Positions 1 to 4,982 of a stretch of 5,010 bases of DNA are shown one piece after another. The notes below the pieces were generated by a model, which was not told the origin of the DNA, ran no database searches, and was given only the letters and a program-made list of their open reading frames with translations. Position 1 is the first letter of the stretch. Each line of letters opens with the position of its first letter. The DNA is taken from NCBI GenBank assembly GCA_002319885.1, contig DCFT01000162.1, forward strand, positions 1 through 5,010, written 5' to 3'. The position numbers were made by a program, and so were the translations under genes. Source of the DNA: Bacteroidales bacterium UBA1797 (GTDB lineage Bacteria; Bacteroidota; Bacteroidia; Bacteroidales; VadinHA17).

Positions 1-122
1 TTTTCCCTGAATTTTGATAGCTGACTGGAGTAAGAAAAGTAGTAGACCAGGATTGAAAAAAATAATAAGATTCCTACAACGATAAGAGTGAATTGAAAAG
101 ATAATCTGGTTTTTATATTCAT
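1..122 (-). CDS. Sensor histidine kinase, N-terminal fragment (runs off the window)
   Basis: Partial gene: reading leftward from an ATG at 122-120 gives 40 codons and reaches the window edge still open. The peptide begins MNIKTRLSFQFTLIVVGILL and continues hydrophobic to about residue 29, then turns polar (SSQLSKFRE). A short basic N-terminus followed at once by a membrane helix, then an extracytoplasmic segment, is how membrane sensor kinases paired with OmpR-type regulators usually begin. The start lies only 2 bp after the stop of the response regulator gene (TAG at 127-125), so the two are almost certainly co-transcribed and probably translationally coupled. The kinase core (HAMP, H-box, ATPase) is outside the window, so the identity rests on operon position and the membrane-anchor N-terminus. 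Any other membrane protein following a response regulator is possible but less likely. The signal sensed cannot be inferred. Confidence 0.75.
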   Translation of the reverse strand, partial: MNIKTRLSFQFTLIVVGILLFFSILVYYFSYSSQLSKFRE

Positions 123-124
123 CG

Positions 125-814
125 CTACAGTTCTTTCTCACTACAATAAAATCCAAATCCGAACTTGGTATGAATTAATTTGGGCTCGAAATCTTTATCA
201 ATTTTCTTTCTCAGATAATTTACGTAAACATCTATTATATTAGTACTCGGGTCAAAGTCAATTCCCCATACATGTTCAATTATAAACTCACGGGTAAGTA
301 ATTTTCCCTTGTTCTTAAGGAATGTTTCCAGCAATAAGCATTCTTTTGCCGTCAGATCTATTTTTTTATTTGATCTTAAAACTGTTTTGGTATCCAAATC
401 AATTTCAAGATCAGCTATTCTTAGCTTTTCAGTGTGGTTATTTGCATCTGATCGTCTGAGGAAAACATTGATTCGTGCAAGTAACTCTCTGAAATCAAAT
501 GGTTTAAGGACATAATCATCGGCGCCTGCATCAAATCCCATTACCTTGTTATCGGGAGTTCCAAGGGCTGTAAGCATTATGATAGGAATTCTGCTGTTAA
601 TTTTTCTAATTTCCTTACATAAGTCATATCCGTTAAGCAAAGGCAGATTAATATCTAATATAATCAGATTATATCTCTTTACTTCAACTAGTTTCTTTCC
701 GATATTTCCATCGCAGGCAATATCTGCGCTGTATCCGCTATCTTCAAGTTGTTTTTTTAAAATCTCAGCTACCCGTTGCTCGTCTTCAACAATTAATATG
801 GAAATTTCATTCAT
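125..814 (-). CDS. OmpR/PhoB-family response regulator (CusR/RprY-like), DNA-binding
   Basis: A 229-residue two-domain transcription factor, the usual length for the family. The receiver domain (about residues 4-115) has the acidic pocket E10-D11, the phospho-acceptor D54 in LIILDINLP, the switch T82 in IIMLTA, and K104 in the KPF motif, so it should be phosphorylated by a partner kinase. The C-terminal winged helix (about 130-226) contains the typical DLTAKE-x-LLLETFL and LLTREFIIEHVWG segments, a recognition helix ending in VDVYVNYLRKKID-like sequence (here IIDVYVNYLRKKID), and the closing GFGF wing. It is a cytoplasmic protein that binds DNA as a tandem dimer. The kinase gene follows 2 bp after the stop. 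No Shine-Dalgarno is seen; the ATG at 814 lies just inside a plausible short leader from the -7 element at 834-841. Family assignment is secure; target genes are inferred only from the repeats at 866-905. Confidence 0.95.
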   Translation of the reverse strand: MNEISILIVEDEQRVAEILKKQLEDSGYSADIACDGNIGKKLVEVKRYNLIILDINLPLLNGYDLCKEIRKINSRIPIIMLTALGTPDNKVMGFDAGADDYVLKPFDFRELLARINVFLRRSDANNHTEKLRIADLEIDLDTKTVLRSNKKIDLTAKECLLLETFLKNKGKLLTREFIIEHVWGIDFDPSTNIIDVYVNYLRKKIDKDFEPKLIHTKFGFGFYCSEKEL

Positions 815-833
815 TGTGTTCTGCCATTTTGGG

Positions 834-841
834 CAAAGTTA
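834..841 (-). promoter_or_regulatory. Candidate -7 promoter element for the response regulator operon
   Basis: On the minus strand the bases read TAACTTTG, a full match to the Bacteroidota -7 consensus TAnnTTTG. Transcription would begin near position 828, giving a leader of about 15 nt before the ATG at 814. No TTTG -33 element is seen at the normal 19-21 bp spacing. The tandem repeats at 866-905 lie where an activator would stand in for it, 24 bp upstream. The assignment is by consensus match and position only. Confidence 0.55.
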
Positions 842-865
842 CAACATGAAACAAAAAAATATGCA

Positions 866-905
866 TTTTAATGAGTTTCTTATCATCTTCTAATCAATTT
901 CTAAT
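866..905 (+). promoter_or_regulatory. Four 11-bp-spaced direct repeats, probable response regulator binding array
   Basis: Four 7-mers start exactly 11 bp apart: TTTTAAT (866-872), TTCTTAT (877-883), TTCTAAT (888-894) and TTCTAAT (899-905). The last two are identical and the first two each differ from them by one base. The 7 bp plus 4 bp spacing is that of the E. coli Pho box and of other OmpR/PhoB-family sites, where each winged helix contacts one repeat per helical turn. The array lies between the divergent -7 elements at 834-841 and 928-935, about 22-24 bp from each, so regulator bound here could act on both promoters. Binding by the adjacent regulator is inferred from the architecture and the adjacency. 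Confidence 0.65.
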
Positions 906-927
906 TAGTGTTCAAAAAATTCATTTA

Positions 928-935
928 TATGTTTG
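928..935 (+). promoter_or_regulatory. Candidate -7 promoter element for the small membrane protein gene
   Basis: TATGTTTG matches the Bacteroidota -7 consensus TAnnTTTG. The base group 19 bp upstream is TTAG (905-908), a weak -33 match that overlaps the last of the 11-bp direct repeats. That is the arrangement expected for an activator-dependent promoter. Transcription would start near 941, leaving a leader of about 25 nt before the ATG at 966. Confidence 0.5.
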
Positions 936-965
936 CATACTTAGTTGTTTGGATAATTTTTTAAC

Positions 966-1067
966 ATGAAAAAGCTTAAATATCAGGAGGAAATAATATT
1001 TTTTCTGATTATGGCTGTCGGATTTGTTGTGATGATTCTTATAAGATTGTTTAGTATAAAAGCATGA
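966..1067 (+). CDS. Small single-pass membrane protein (33 residues), divergent from the two-component operon
   Basis: A short open frame, ATG at 966 to TGA at 1067, encoding a 33-residue peptide with three parts: a charged N-terminus (MKKLKYQEE), an uninterrupted hydrophobic stretch from about residue 10 to 26 (IIFFLIMAVGFVVMILI), and a short basic tail (RLFSIKA). It therefore looks like a one-helix inner-membrane protein. Support for a real gene: a -7 promoter match 31 bp upstream of the start, an intrinsic terminator about 94 bp after the stop, an A/T-rich leader like those of the other genes here, and a position beside the regulator's probable binding sites. No family is recognised; it is smaller than MgrB-type regulators and has no cysteines. 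A role as a partner or feedback modulator of the neighbouring kinase is a guess from context. The alternative is a chance frame within a small RNA. Confidence 0.6.
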   Translation: MKKLKYQEEIIFFLIMAVGFVVMILIRLFSIKA

Positions 1068-1123
1068 TTATTAACTTGAGTGAGTTCATTTTGTACAACT
1101 AACCTGGATCGGGAATATATAAG

Positions 1124-1151
1124 ATACTTTGTTTTTTAATACTTTGTTTTT
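1124..1151 (+). repeat. 13-bp direct repeat, two copies
   Basis: ATACTTTGTTTTT occurs at 1124-1136 and again at 1139-1151, with 2 bp between copies (15-bp period). It lies in the 3' untranslated part of the small-gene transcript, just before the terminator hairpin. No function is evident. Each copy contains ACTTTG but with the wrong spacing for a TAnnTTTG promoter. Confidence 0.6.
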
Positions 1152-1160
1152 CAAGGAATT

Positions 1161-1200
1161 GCAGTTGTTTTCGTATTTTGGGAACAGCTGCTTTTCTTTT
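1161..1200 (+). terminator. Intrinsic terminator after the small membrane protein gene
   Basis: GCAGTTGTT (1161-1169) pairs with AACAGCTGC (1183-1191), a 9-bp stem with a single G-U pair that can be extended by two more wobble pairs. It is followed directly by TTTTCTTTT (1192-1200). Stem plus T tract on the plus strand is a Rho-independent terminator. It closes a predicted transcript of about 260 nt starting near 941 and separates the small gene from the antiporter gene. It could also act as an attenuator if some transcripts read through into that gene. Confidence 0.65.
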
Positions 1201-1214
1201 GATCAATTCACTGA

Positions 1215-1248
1215 TTAATTTGTTAAATTAGCAGGTACAATATTTTAC
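1215..1248 (+). promoter_or_regulatory. Possible promoter region of the antiporter gene (weak)
   Basis: Two imperfect Bacteroidota-type options lie between the terminator and the gene. One is TTAATTTG (1215-1222), 7 of 8 matches to TAnnTTTG but with only a poor -33 match upstream. The other uses TTTG at 1219-1222 as the -33 element with TATTTTAC (1241-1248) as a poor -7 element, spaced 18 bp. Neither is convincing; the region is proposed mainly because the upstream terminator implies a separate start. Confidence 0.25.
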
Positions 1249-1283
1249 TGGTTTAATAATTATTGAAAATAACAAAAACAATT

Positions 1284-2564
1284 ATGGCAGGAACGATAAT
1301 TTTAATTTTTATTATTGGTTATGCAGCAATTGCATTAGAACATAAAATAAAATTAAATAAAGCGGCATCGGCTTTAATAACAGGTGTGCTGTGCTGGGTT
1401 GTTTATATTCTTTTTATGTCAGATAAACAATTAATAAACGAACAGCTGACAGAGCATCTGGGGGAACTTTCGGGGATATTATTTTTTCTTCTGAGCGCCA
1501 TGACAATTGTAGAATTGATAGACTCTCATGATGGATTCAATTTAGTGACTGAAAGAATTACTCAGACTAATAAGAAGAAACTTATATGGATAGTGGGATT
1601 CCTTACATTTTTTTTGTCGGCTATATTGGACAACCTGACAACTACTATTGTGATGATTTCTCTCTTGAGAAAATTAATTAGTGATAAGAACGACAGACTG
1701 TTCTTTGCGGGTACAGTTGTAATTGCCGCAAATGCCGGAGGAGCATGGTCTCCCATAGGTGACGTAACAACAACAATGTTATGGATAGGTGGCCAGATAT
1801 CTGCATTCAGGATTATAATCAAATTAATCATCCCAAGCTTGTTTTGTCTTGTTATACCGCTGATATTCATCTCTTTCAGATTAAAAGGTAAAGTGACCGC
1901 AACTGAAACTGCCAATAGTACGCAAACACCAACGTTGCCTAAACGTCAACAAAAGATTGTACTGTTTTCTGGAATATTTATACTGGTGCTTGTACCTGTT
2001 TTTAAAACTCTTACCGGACTTCCACCTTATATGGGTATTTTACTGGGTCTGGGCATTCTTTGGATAATTACTGAGATTATACACAGGACGAAAACTGAAG
2101 TTGTAAAAAGTAAATATTCAGTTATTAGTGCTCTTCGAAGGATAGACACCTCAACCATTTTGTTTTTTCTCGGAATTTTAATTGCAATAGCTGCTTTACA
2201 ATCCACAGGAATGTTAATGAAGCTTGCAATGACTATGACTCATACAATTGGAAATGAGAGTATTATTGTAATTTTAATTGGATTGATCTCTTCAATTATT
2301 GATAATGTCCCCTTAGTGGCTGCTGCTCAGGGGATGTATGATCTTGGACAGTATCCGCAGGACCACTATTTCTGGGAATTTCTGGCATACTGTGCCGGAA
2401 CAGGTGGCAGTGCTTTAATAATTGGATCGGCAGCTGGAGTTGCTGCGATGGGGATGGAAAAAATTAACTTTTTCTGGTATCTTAAGAAAATCAGCTGGCT
2501 CGCATTAATCGGATTCTTTTCCGGGGCAGGAGTTTATATTCTTCAGGATATTATTTTAAAATAA
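1284..2564 (+). CDS. nhaD: NhaD-type Na+/H+ antiporter
   Basis: A polytopic inner-membrane protein of 426 residues (from the ATG), within the usual NhaD length, that exchanges cytoplasmic Na+ (often Li+) for external protons and supports Na+ and pH homeostasis. It belongs to the ion transporter superfamily with CitMHS and ArsB. Visible hallmarks, numbered from this ATG: the N-terminal helix ending in ALEH; FLSAILDN (D116, N117); GGAWSPIGD (152-160); a second SSIIDN (D340, N341); and GTGGSALIIGSAAG (372-385). The repeated SxxxDN plus glycine-rich pairs reflect the inverted two-fold repeat of the superfamily. A charged loop near 200-225 divides the halves. A TTG at 1263 would add seven residues (MKITKTI); the ATG is preferred because TTG starts are rare in this phylum and the family normally begins just before the first helix. 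No obvious terminator follows. A link to the nearby two-component system is not shown by the sequence. Confidence 0.9.
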   Translation: MAGTIILIFIIGYAAIALEHKIKLNKAASALITGVLCWVVYILFMSDKQLINEQLTEHLGELSGILFFLLSAMTIVELIDSHDGFNLVTERITQTNKKKLIWIVGFLTFFLSAILDNLTTTIVMISLLRKLISDKNDRLFFAGTVVIAANAGGAWSPIGDVTTTMLWIGGQISAFRIIIKLIIPSLFCLVIPLIFISFRLKGKVTATETANSTQTPTLPKRQQKIVLFSGIFILVLVPVFKTLTGLPPYMGILLGLGILWIITEIIHRTKTEVVKSKYSVISALRRIDTSTILFFLGILIAIAALQSTGMLMKLAMTMTHTIGNESIIVILIGLISSIIDNVPLVAAAQGMYDLGQYPQDHYFWEFLAYCAGTGGSALIIGSAAGVAAMGMEKINFFWYLKKISWLALIGFFSGAGVYILQDIILK

Positions 2565-2651
2565 GTAGTGAGAAGTCCCTATAAGTTTTTGCGCCATTCT
2601 GTTTCTTCTATTTTTTTGATGATTTGCTGGCAACATGCCTTGATATATTTT

Positions 2652-2663
2652 AGAGATATCTCT
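2652..2663. repeat. 12-bp perfect palindrome in the antiporter/secreted-protein gap
   Basis: AGAGATATCTCT is self-complementary over 12 bp. It sits 89 bp after the antiporter stop and about 80 bp upstream of the likely promoter of the next gene. There is no T tract, so it is not a terminator. It might be a protein site, or chance. The rest of 2565-2740 holds no open frame or recognisable element. Confidence 0.35.
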
Positions 2664-2741
2664 GGTTCACTTGAATTCTTGCTCTAAAATAAATTTAAAA
2701 GTCGCAGCTAATTCGTAGTTATCCCATGAACTATTAGTTAT

Positions 2742-2749
2742 TGTTTTTG
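2742..2749 (+). promoter_or_regulatory. Possible -7 element for the duplicated-domain secreted protein gene
   Basis: TGTTTTTG matches TAnnTTTG at 7 of 8 positions and would place the start of transcription near 2756, at the left edge of the 19-bp palindrome. No clear TTTG -33 element is found at the expected spacing, so this is a tentative assignment supported mainly by the operator-like palindrome next to it. Confidence 0.3.
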
Positions 2750-2755
2750 TTTAAT

Positions 2756-2774
2756 ATTTAGAATCATTCTAAAT
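2756..2774. promoter_or_regulatory. 19-bp perfect palindrome, Fur-family-like operator
   Basis: ATTTAGAATCATTCTAAAT consists of two perfect 9-bp arms around one central base. The core TTAGAAT-C-ATTCTAA has the 7-1-7 layout of Fur-family boxes (classical Fur TGATAATnATTATCA, PerR TTATAATnATTATAA) and differs from the PerR form by one base per arm. It lies between the possible -7 element and the coding start, where a bound repressor would block transcription. Which member (Fur, PerR, Zur) would bind, or whether an unrelated dimeric regulator does, cannot be decided from the site alone. Confidence 0.5.
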
Positions 2775-2815
2775 AACAAAACAAATGCATGCGAATTAAT
2801 AACCAAAAAAAACTA

Positions 2816-3589
2816 ATGAAAAATCTATTATTATCAAGTTTTCTTGTATTGGCCACATTGGCCAATGAGGCTCAGACCGTAGCTGTCGTTGATTTCATGA
2901 AAGTTCCTGGTAACGGCCAGGATGCCTATTTGGCAGTAGAAAAGCAATGGAAAAGTCTACATCAGAACCGGATCCAATCCGGAGCAATTCTTGGATGGGA
3001 ACTATATTATGTACGCAACTCGGGTACAAGCTCACCCTACAATTTTGTTACTGTAACCATTTACCCAAATTTTGCTAAGACCGAAGCCTCTATCTCTGCT
3101 GATGATTTTAAGAAAGCATTTGGAAACAATTCAGATGAACTAATGAAGAAGACTACAGCAGCAAGGAATCTGATCTATTCAGAAACCTATCAATTGCAGG
3201 TCGGTATACTTTCTAATACTCCTGATAAATATATTGTTGTAAATTCAATGCATACCGATAATCTTGATAAATACCTTAACATGGAAAAAGTTGGTTATAT
3301 GCCAATGCATGAAGAGGCTAAAAAATCGGGAAAGTTGAATTCCTGGGGAATCTGGACACGGTGGCCGAATGAGGATAATTCCGTTCAGGCTGTTGCTGTA
3401 GACGGATATACTAATTTTTCTGATATAAACAATATGGATTACAATGATATACTTGGCAAGGTCATGGCTGATAAGAAACCCTCGGAAGTATATGATATGC
3501 TGGATCAGGTAAACAAAACTGATGCAATTCGCACAATTGTAAAGTCGGAAATCTGGGATCTGCTTGATGCCACAACATCGAAAATGTAA
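2816..3589 (+). CDS. Exported protein of unknown function with two tandem ferredoxin-like (dimeric alpha/beta barrel type) domains
   Basis: A 257-residue protein of no family I can name. MKNLLLSSFLVLATLANEAQ is a signal peptide with cleavage near residues 19-20, so the product is periplasmic or secreted; it lacks a lipobox and has no cysteine. The mature part is an internal duplication: residues about 22-85 and 138-203 each run strand, helix, strand and share Y-L-x-x-E-K, then 5-6 residues, H, 5 residues, S-G, 4 residues, W (H49 and W61; H165 and W177). Each ends in a beta strand closing with YPNF or YTNF. This pattern fits ferredoxin-like dimeric alpha/beta barrel proteins, here fused in tandem. 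A C-terminal helical tail follows. An upstream in-frame ATG at 2789 would add nine residues; 2816 is chosen because it starts the signal peptide cleanly and is preceded by an A-rich leader. A Fur-like palindrome lies upstream and a strong terminator downstream, so it is probably a single-gene unit. Confidence 0.8.
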   Translation: MKNLLLSSFLVLATLANEAQTVAVVDFMKVPGNGQDAYLAVEKQWKSLHQNRIQSGAILGWELYYVRNSGTSSPYNFVTVTIYPNFAKTEASISADDFKKAFGNNSDELMKKTTAARNLIYSETYQLQVGILSNTPDKYIVVNSMHTDNLDKYLNMEKVGYMPMHEEAKKSGKLNSWGIWTRWPNEDNSVQAVAVDGYTNFSDINNMDYNDILGKVMADKKPSEVYDMLDQVNKTDAIRTIVKSEIWDLLDATTSKM

Positions 3590-3614
3590 GATTTGAGAGA
3601 ATATTTTTAACAGG

Positions 3615-3653
3615 CCCTTGTAATTTCATTATTTGCAAGGGTTTTTGTTTTTG
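3615..3653 (+). terminator. Intrinsic terminator after the duplicated-domain gene
   Basis: CCCTTGTAA (3615-3623) pairs with TTGCAAGGG (3633-3641), a 9-bp stem with one wobble and a 9-nt loop, followed by TTTTTGTTTTT. This is a textbook Rho-independent terminator beginning 25 bp after the stop codon. It makes co-transcription with the amidohydrolase gene unlikely. Confidence 0.88.
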
Positions 3654-3674
3654 GTGGAATGAACCTTTAAAAAA

Positions 3675-3703
3675 TTGGATCTAGTATTTATTAAATCTAT
3701 TTG
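3675..3703 (+). promoter_or_regulatory. Candidate promoter of the amidohydrolase gene
   Basis: TCTATTTG (3696-3703) matches the Bacteroidota -7 consensus TAnnTTTG at 7 of 8 positions, and TTG at 3675-3677 lies 18 bp upstream as a -33 core. Transcription would start near 3709, giving a leader of about 54 nt. Its location just after the terminator at 3615-3653 supports an independent start. Confidence 0.45.
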
Positions 3704-3706
3704 TTA

Positions 3707-3738
3707 ATAATCAACACACTGATTATCTTTAATGATTA
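3707..3738. promoter_or_regulatory. Dyad and extra half-site in the amidohydrolase leader, possible operator
   Basis: ATAATCA (3707-3713) and TGATTAT (3720-3726) form a perfect 7-bp inverted repeat around ACACAC. A further TGATTA at 3733-3738 repeats the right arm 13 bp on. The set covers the predicted transcription start, where a repressor could act. No known regulator is recognised, and AT-rich dyads arise easily by chance. Confidence 0.3.
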
Positions 3739-3762
3739 ACCGATTTCATAAAAGAGAACCAA

Positions 3763-4869
3763 ATGATAATGAACACAAAGATTAATTCAACAATAGGAAT
3801 TTCAGTATTTCTCATTTTGTGTTGTTTTTCTATTTCAAACCAGCCCCTTTCCGCACAAAATGCCGATAACCTGTTGTTGAAAAACTACAGGCCAGTATCC
3901 ATATATAAGATTCCGGAAACTCATGTTGACAAGGCTGCCTATCCTGTCATTGATATGCATTCGCACCCCTTAGCCAGAACCGATGCGGAAGTAGCCAAGT
4001 GGGTTAAGATCATGGATGCCTGCGGGATTGAAAAAACAATTGTTCTGACTATGGCTACCGGTTCTGAATTTGATTCTATTGCCCGTATGTACAACAAATA
4101 TAGCAACCGTTTTATTTTATGGTGTGGCTTTGACTATACCGGTTATGATAAACCGGGTTTTGGTCCTTCAGCCGTTAAGGAACTTGAGAGATGTTACTCT
4201 TTAGGAGCAAGGGGAGTAGGCGAATTAGGTGATAAAGGTTTGGGGCTGTATTACTCTGAACCCGTAAAAGCTTATGGGATGCATTTTGACGATCCGAGGA
4301 TGAAGCCGTTGTTTGAGAAATGTGCTGAACTGCATATCCCAATTAATATTCATGTGGCGGACCCGATATGGATGTATGAAAAAATTGATTCCACAAACGA
4401 TGGTCTTATGAATGCAGAGACCTGGAAGATCGACATGACACAACCAGGTATTATTGGCTTTGATGCTTTGATTCTTTCTCTTGAAAAGGCAGTGAAAGAA
4501 AATCCAAAAACTACATTTATTGCATGTCATTTTGCAAATCTGAACCATGACATTGATAAGTTGGGAAGTCTTCTGGATAAATACCCGAATCTCTATGCTG
4601 ATATTTCAGCCCGTTATGCCGAGTCGGCCACAATTCCACGCTATATGAAAGCTTTTTATGAGAAATACCAGGATAGGTTATTATATGGTACAGATATGGG
4701 TTATGATACTTCTATGTATAGAATAACCTTCAGGGTGCTCGAAACGAATGATGAACATTTTTATGAAACAGGCCAGTTTGGTTATCACTGGGCTCTGAAT
4801 GGTTTTGGACTTTCAAAAGAAGTCTTAAAAAAGCTTTACCGCGAAAATGCTATAAAAATATTAAAATGA
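3763..4869 (+). CDS. Secreted amidohydrolase (Amidohydrolase_2-type TIM barrel metalloenzyme)
   Basis: A 368-residue exported hydrolase or decarboxylase of the amidohydrolase superfamily. Residues 1-31 are a signal peptide (basic start, hydrophobic core 11-25, cleavage near LSAQ), so it probably works in the periplasm. The barrel runs from about 60 to 365. Metal-site residues are in place: H66 and H68 in VIDMHSHP at the end of strand 1, H197 in IPINIHVADP, H255 in FIACHFAN, and D310 in LLYGTDMGYD; the GVGELGD segment (151-157) is also typical of this group. The whole resembles PF04909 members, which include ACMSD, gamma-resorcylate decarboxylase and lactonases, so the reaction (C-N, C-O or C-C cleavage of a small carboxylate or ring compound) is open and no substrate is claimed. 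A second ATG two codons in (3769) is an equal start. The gene stands alone between a terminator and non-coding repeats. Most relatives are cytosolic; the signal peptide marks an exported branch. Confidence 0.88.
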   Translation: MIMNTKINSTIGISVFLILCCFSISNQPLSAQNADNLLLKNYRPVSIYKIPETHVDKAAYPVIDMHSHPLARTDAEVAKWVKIMDACGIEKTIVLTMATGSEFDSIARMYNKYSNRFILWCGFDYTGYDKPGFGPSAVKELERCYSLGARGVGELGDKGLGLYYSEPVKAYGMHFDDPRMKPLFEKCAELHIPINIHVADPIWMYEKIDSTNDGLMNAETWKIDMTQPGIIGFDALILSLEKAVKENPKTTFIACHFANLNHDIDKLGSLLDKYPNLYADISARYAESATIPRYMKAFYEKYQDRLLYGTDMGYDTSMYRITFRVLETNDEHFYETGQFGYHWALNGFGLSKEVLKKLYRENAIKILK

Positions 4870-4887
4870 AATGCTTTCACACTTTAT

Positions 4888-4954
4888 GAGCAAAGGCGTA
4901 ACGGCATAAAAACTCACACTTAAGCAAGTTAAGAGTAAGGCATAATGGAGTAAA
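4888..4954 (+). repeat. Imperfect ~22-bp direct repeats in the non-coding 3' region
   Basis: GAGCAAAGGCGTAACGGCAT plus AAA (4888-4910) aligns with GAGTAAGGCATAATGGAGTA plus AA (4933-4954) at most positions, allowing one single-base gap. A third partial copy (GAGTAAAGGC) begins at 4948. From 4870 to the window end no open frame or terminator is seen. The plus strand is rich in G and A and looks like degenerate intergenic repeat sequence. Confidence 0.4.
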
Positions 4955-4982
4955 GGCTTTTATGGAAAGAGGGAGAATGGGT

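Noticed and set aside
309..515. Plus-strand open frame of 68 codons
   Set aside because: It lies wholly antisense to the response regulator, whose motifs are intact; the translation shows no recognisable domain.
546..893. Plus-strand open frame of 115 codons
   Set aside because: Mostly antisense to the regulator gene, and it also runs across the regulator's promoter and repeat array; the peptide has no family features.
985..990. AGGAGG, a strong Shine-Dalgarno-like sequence
   Set aside because: It lies inside the small membrane protein frame (codons for Gln-Glu-Glu). The next ATG (1011) is 20 bp away and in the same frame, so it does not mark a separate start.
1199..1206. 8-bp palindrome TTGATCAA
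   Set aside because: Too short to mean anything in AT-rich DNA and overlaps the end of the terminator T tract.
1562..1915. Minus-strand open frame of 117 codons
   Set aside because: Antisense to the core helices of the NhaD gene; the apparent hydrophobicity is a by-product of the opposite strand.
2629..2639. Small hairpin GGCA-ACA-TGCC after the antiporter gene
   Set aside because: Only a 4-bp stem with no T tract after it, so it is not a credible terminator.
4225..4548. Minus-strand open frame of 107 codons
   Set aside because: Antisense to the catalytic centre of the amidohydrolase; no domain, signal or promoter supports it.
4911..4937. Possible hairpin around CTTAAGCAAGTTAAG after the amidohydrolase gene
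   Set aside because: A 5-bp AT-rich stem with mismatches beyond it and no T tract; it does not qualify as a terminator.
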